A stretch of DNA of 64,000 bases from Macrobrachium rosenbergii (Eukaryota; Arthropoda; Malacostraca; Decapoda; Palaemonidae): contig NC_089761.1 of the NCBI RefSeq assembly GCF_040412425.1, positions 22,049,644-22,113,643 of the forward strand, in the 5' to 3' direction. The notes under the pieces are model-generated. The model was not told the DNA's origin. It did no database searches and saw only the letters and a list, made by a program, of their open reading frames with translations. This document shows, one piece after another, positions 60,529 through 64,000 of this stretch. Numbering within the stretch: position 1 is the stretch's first letter; each line of letters begins with the position of its first letter. A program made the position numbers and the translations under genes.

Positions 60529-60626
60529 CACAGACGTTGACTGTTGATAATAAATGTAAATATATATATATGATATATAAATATGATATATATATATATA
60601 TATACACAGTAAGCAGGGAAGGGCGC

Positions 60627-60664
<38 letters not shown>
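60479..60664 (+). repeat. Cluster of (TA)n arrays ending in (TG)n
   Basis: Interrupted TA arrays at about 60479-60524, 60558-60604 and 60627-60650, the last passing into (TG)n. Confidence 0.9.
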
Positions 60665-60665
<1 letters not shown>

Positions 60666-61027
60666 AGTGTAGAAATATACTTTCACACGATAACATAATC
60701 AAAATCACGATGACTTTTAGCCAATGCTGTAGATCCAGGCAAGAGGCGGACCCAAAAAATGAATTAAAAAACAGTGACAGAAAACTTGGTCTGGAAAATT
60801 ATGCGATCCAACACATTCCCCGAAATGGCATTCCACTGGAAATTATTTCTCCAGTAAAGACGCTAAATGGGTAAACATAATTTAATCAGATCGGCGGATA
60901 AATTTCGGCTTTATAACTATAGACACGACGAAATAAAAATGAAAGATCAAATATACGGACCTCCATTCTTTTACCATTCGTGCACTAAAAGGGGCAAAGG
61001 ATAGACATTTAACAGTATACGGTACAA

Positions 61028-61028
<1 letters not shown>

Positions 61029-61058
<30 letters not shown>
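61029..61058 (+). repeat. (GA)n microsatellite
   Basis: About 15 GA units. Confidence 0.95.
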
Positions 61059-61061
<3 letters not shown>

Positions 61062-61129
61062 CAAAGGGTGCATGACGATGTTCGAGTAATACAAGGGACG
61101 AAAGAAACAAGGATATATTGACGATGCAA

Positions 61130-61238
61130 AAAGAAGAAGAAGAAGAAGAAGAAGAAGAAGAAGAAGAAGAAGAAGAAGAAGAAGGGAAAAGAAGAAGAAG
61201 AAGAAAAAAAGGGGAAAAGAAGAAGAAGAAGAAGAAGG
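61130..61238 (+). repeat. (GAA)n microsatellite, interrupted
   Basis: Nearly pure GAA/AAG repeats with A- and G-run interruptions, about 109 bp. Confidence 0.95.
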
Positions 61239-61449
61239 GCGCGAACTGGAGTCAAATGAAGATGGCTCAAAAGCAGAAATGAAAGAGAAAAAGATCAAAA
61301 GAGTCGATATAGAAGAGGAAACAAACATGGCGACAAATGAAAACGTCGAGGAACTGAGTGACATGGATTGGAATCCAAGATGTCTTTGATTATGATTTCC
61401 AGAACTCTTTGGGTTAAGATTAGAACATAATATACGTGAATAAGCACAA

Positions 61450-61580
61450 ATCACACACACACACACACACACTCGCACGCACACATATATGTATATGTAT
61501 ATGTGTGTGCGTGTGTGTACTGTATGTGTGTATGTATATATGCATATATTATATATACATATATATATGTGTGTGTGTGT
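61450..61580 (+). repeat. (CA)n and (TG/TA)n cluster
   Basis: (CA)11 at about 61452-61473 is followed by alternating TG and TA dinucleotide runs to 61580. Confidence 0.9.
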
Positions 61581-62807
61581 TTTATACTAAAAGCAGCTGA
61601 CCTTTAAAAAGTGAAATCACAAACAGTTGTTACTTATACATGCTAAAGCAAAATCAAGGACAACAACCCAATAAAAAAATATTTTCAAATTTATAAACTC
61701 ATTGATTAGTTTCCGCATAAGGTCAACAATAGCACGTTAACTCCTTCACACACACAGCATCATCAAATCAATTCCTTTTTTTCTCTCCTGTCTTAAGATA
61801 GTGGGATTTTTCTTTGTAAAATTCTGATACTCCATTACTTCTGCATTTCCAGTGACTTCAATTTACTGCAAAAGTGTCTTCTATATATAAGTTTTTTTTT
61901 ATCATCTTACTACTTTACATTCTCTCTACACATCCAAACCACCCCTAACAAATCTTGAGCAAACTTAAAGCATAAATAACCTTTTTCACACAATCTAGTA
62001 GCTTTTCACTTTTTCCCAAAATTCGGTCGCTTGTCATTTCTCCCCCCTCAAAAATGTATTCGTTTTTATGATTTACATATGAACAACTTTCTCAGGTTGC
62101 AGTTTTTTGTTTGAGCATTTTCAATAAACCACTTTCCTTCTTTTACGGAAAACCTGGTTCAGTAATCCTCCATTCATTTTCACTTTTACCTTTACTGACA
62201 TCTTCCGTGTGGTCCAAGACTTGGTTAAGTATCACGCAATTTCCTTGCTTTTGTATCTATAAATGTATACACAATTACCTACATAACTCACAAACACATG
62301 CAAATATATATGTGTATGTTTGCTCATATGCAATAAGTTATCACCTAATGTCCCGCATCGCTTCAGGTGCAATCTGGTGTAATCACAGCCTCCAATGTGA
62401 ATTCACTGAGAATCAATTGAAAATAAAGATAAAATATGTAAACAGTTTGTCTCTGAGCCTCATGACATTCCTAGAAAGATGCAACTAGATCATACGTGAA
62501 GAAGGCAAGAGGCGAAGAAAGAGAAACTTGCCATAAAGATTATTAACGTATTCACGCAGCGTTGACCGCGTCACTGCAAGTAATTTGAAGATATTACGTT
62601 ATCGATAAGTGAAAACACAATAATTATAAAACATTAATTTTGTCATACACTTTTGGACGCGTGACGATGGTTTATTTCTTTTTATTTTGTATACATTATA
62701 TAATTTTGGTTTAGTAACAACAAGCTACGCCCGTATTCACCTGAAGGCACCCAGGGCTGAATATCACAGTGAAAGAAGGCGAATTCATGGACTGAATAGT
62801 ACCACAA
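61581..62807. other. Intergenic, nothing recognised
   Basis: AT-rich sequence. No gene, element terminus or RNA gene is seen. Confidence 0.4.
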
Positions 62808-63075
62808 AGGTCAAAGCACTGGGACTTAAGTGAGGTCATTCAGCACTGAAAACGTAAATTGACATTAAAAGATTTTAAAAGTGTACAGAGGAAAAACCCC
62901 AGCTGTTGCTGTGTAATTCATGAATCAATTGTTAGGAGGGTAGGCAGATGAAGAAAGAGAATATGAAAGGAGTGTACAGTAAAGGAATGTAAAGGGGTTG
63001 CTGCTAGAGCCGAAGGACGCTGTAAAGAACTTGGCAATGCCCACAGTGGACCATGAGGTGCAACTGACGGACTAC
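62808..63075 (+). repeat. ~250-bp interspersed repeat, copy 6
   Basis: AAGCACTGGGACTT..GAGGTCATTCAGCACTGAAAACG through TGAATCAATTGTTAGGAGG and GGGTTGCTGCTAGAGCCGAAGG to GAGGTGCAACTGACGG. Confidence 0.85.
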
Positions 63076-63902
63076 CACCTACGGGAGCGAATTCATGGAG
63101 AGCAGGAAAGAAGAAAACTGCCCAGTGATACTGGAGCGGTGTTTTGTGAATTGACTCGATCTGATATTACAAACTGGCGTCACTCAGTCAATGACCGGAA
63201 TGGCGGCATACTCACTAAGCCAGAAAAAGAACAATAGTTGTACTACTAACATTGATCCGATTATTACCTTTCTACGCACGATGCTCTATCCTGGTTAATA
63301 AAAACCAATCAATCCATCTACGTTTCGTCTTCAGCTTCGAGGGAATCAAGACGAAAAGAACAGACGTAACTGATAGCCGACACGACAACATGTACTGTAG
63401 CTAAGAGATGGCAGGTACGCTCTTCTCTTCAACTTAAAGGTGAACGTATTTTTAATAGTTGTTAAGCCAAACTTTTTTATATAAATAAAAGCACAGCGAG
63501 AGACCGGGCATGAAAAGGAAAACATTGAAAACATCGGTGACATCAATCTGTCGAACCAAAACCAAAAGAGAGTAAAAGATTATCCTTCACTCGGCGGGAG
63601 AGGGCGCGTCTTGCAGTCTGTTGCCGACTGTTCTCTTTTGACTTACGTTTTCTATAAATAAGAAAACGCGTTGGCGACACCATCATCATCATCATCATTA
63701 GCAGAAGCAGGAGCGTAAGCAGGAGCAGTAGCAGTAGTAGGAGCCATTTAAAAAAAAATAGAGATTTTCTACAACAAACAAGCCTCATCACAGTGGAAGC
63801 AGATACTTATTTATGCGATAAAAACCGGTTCAGTTATCAAGCAAGCCCTTTACAGCCATTACTTCCCCCATGCCTTTCACGTTCTTGATATTCGCAGTCC
63901 TC

Positions 63903-63904
<2 letters not shown>
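63076..63904. other. Intergenic, nothing recognised
   Basis: More balanced composition with a trinucleotide CAT run. No gene is supported. Confidence 0.35.

Positions 63905-63949
<45 letters not shown>
63905..63949 (+). repeat. (GA)n microsatellite
   Basis: About 22 GA units near the window edge. A (CAT)n run lies at about 63682-63698. Confidence 0.95.
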
Positions 63950-63954
<5 letters not shown>

Positions 63955-64000
63955 CTTTAAAAAGACCCAGATTGTCACACTGACAGATATTTTACAATCA

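Noticed and set aside
60882..61484. 200-residue minus-strand frame
   Set aside because: It is built from (CA)n, (GAA)n and (GA)n translated as low-complexity Val/Cys, Ser/Leu/Phe and Ser/Leu runs; no real domain and no splice context.

Overview
The window is animal nuclear DNA, most likely from a decapod crustacean. The support is long (GA)n, (TA)n and (TAA)n arrays every few kb, a DIRS-type tyrosine-recombinase retrotransposon, a CsRn1-like Ty3/gypsy element with a tRNA-Trp primer site, a mariner, and AT-rich unique DNA. There are no prokaryotic features. The decapod assignment is inference; the arthropod-type transposon set is seen directly.

One host gene dominates, on the minus strand. 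Twelve splice-bounded coding exons lie between 41855 and 2734. A tiny 3' exon at 2656-2679 is tentative, and one or two 5' leader exons lie at 43630-43670 and about 48116. The exons join with consistent phase and no internal stop, giving about 688 residues (about 695 with the tentative last exon). The protein has an Arg/Gly-rich N-terminus, a charged RS-like stretch, four matrin-type C2H2 fingers, and acidic segments with a TLDSVGE motif. This architecture fits Pep (zinc finger protein on ecdysone puffs) and its relatives CIZ1, matrin-3 and ZNF326. It is probably a nuclear RNA/DNA-binding hnRNP-associated protein.

The introns are filled with mobile elements. From low to high coordinate they are: a TTAA-flanked element downstream of the gene (619-2411); a second TTAA element (4241-5960); a DIRS retrotransposon with terminal inverted repeats and an internal complementary region (7762-14187); a decayed mariner (15157-16450); a foldback element (17258-18769); two related pogo/Tigger-like elements (about 21165-22541 and 29281-30857); an unidentified GC-richer decayed stretch (about 26050-28620); a LINE reverse-transcriptase relic (about 36250-37260); and copies of a roughly 250-bp interspersed repeat.

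Upstream of the gene, from 48.3 to 64 kb, I see no host gene. This part holds a full-length Ty3/gypsy element of the CsRn1 type (49619-54639), a tRNA-derived SINE (59098-59345), three more copies of the 250-bp repeat, and many microsatellites. The most unusual items are the two TTAA elements, each carrying about three tandem copies of a roughly 370-bp unit plus paired ACGTA-N3/4-TACG subterminal motifs, and the DIRS internal complementary region, which records the circle junction of the element.
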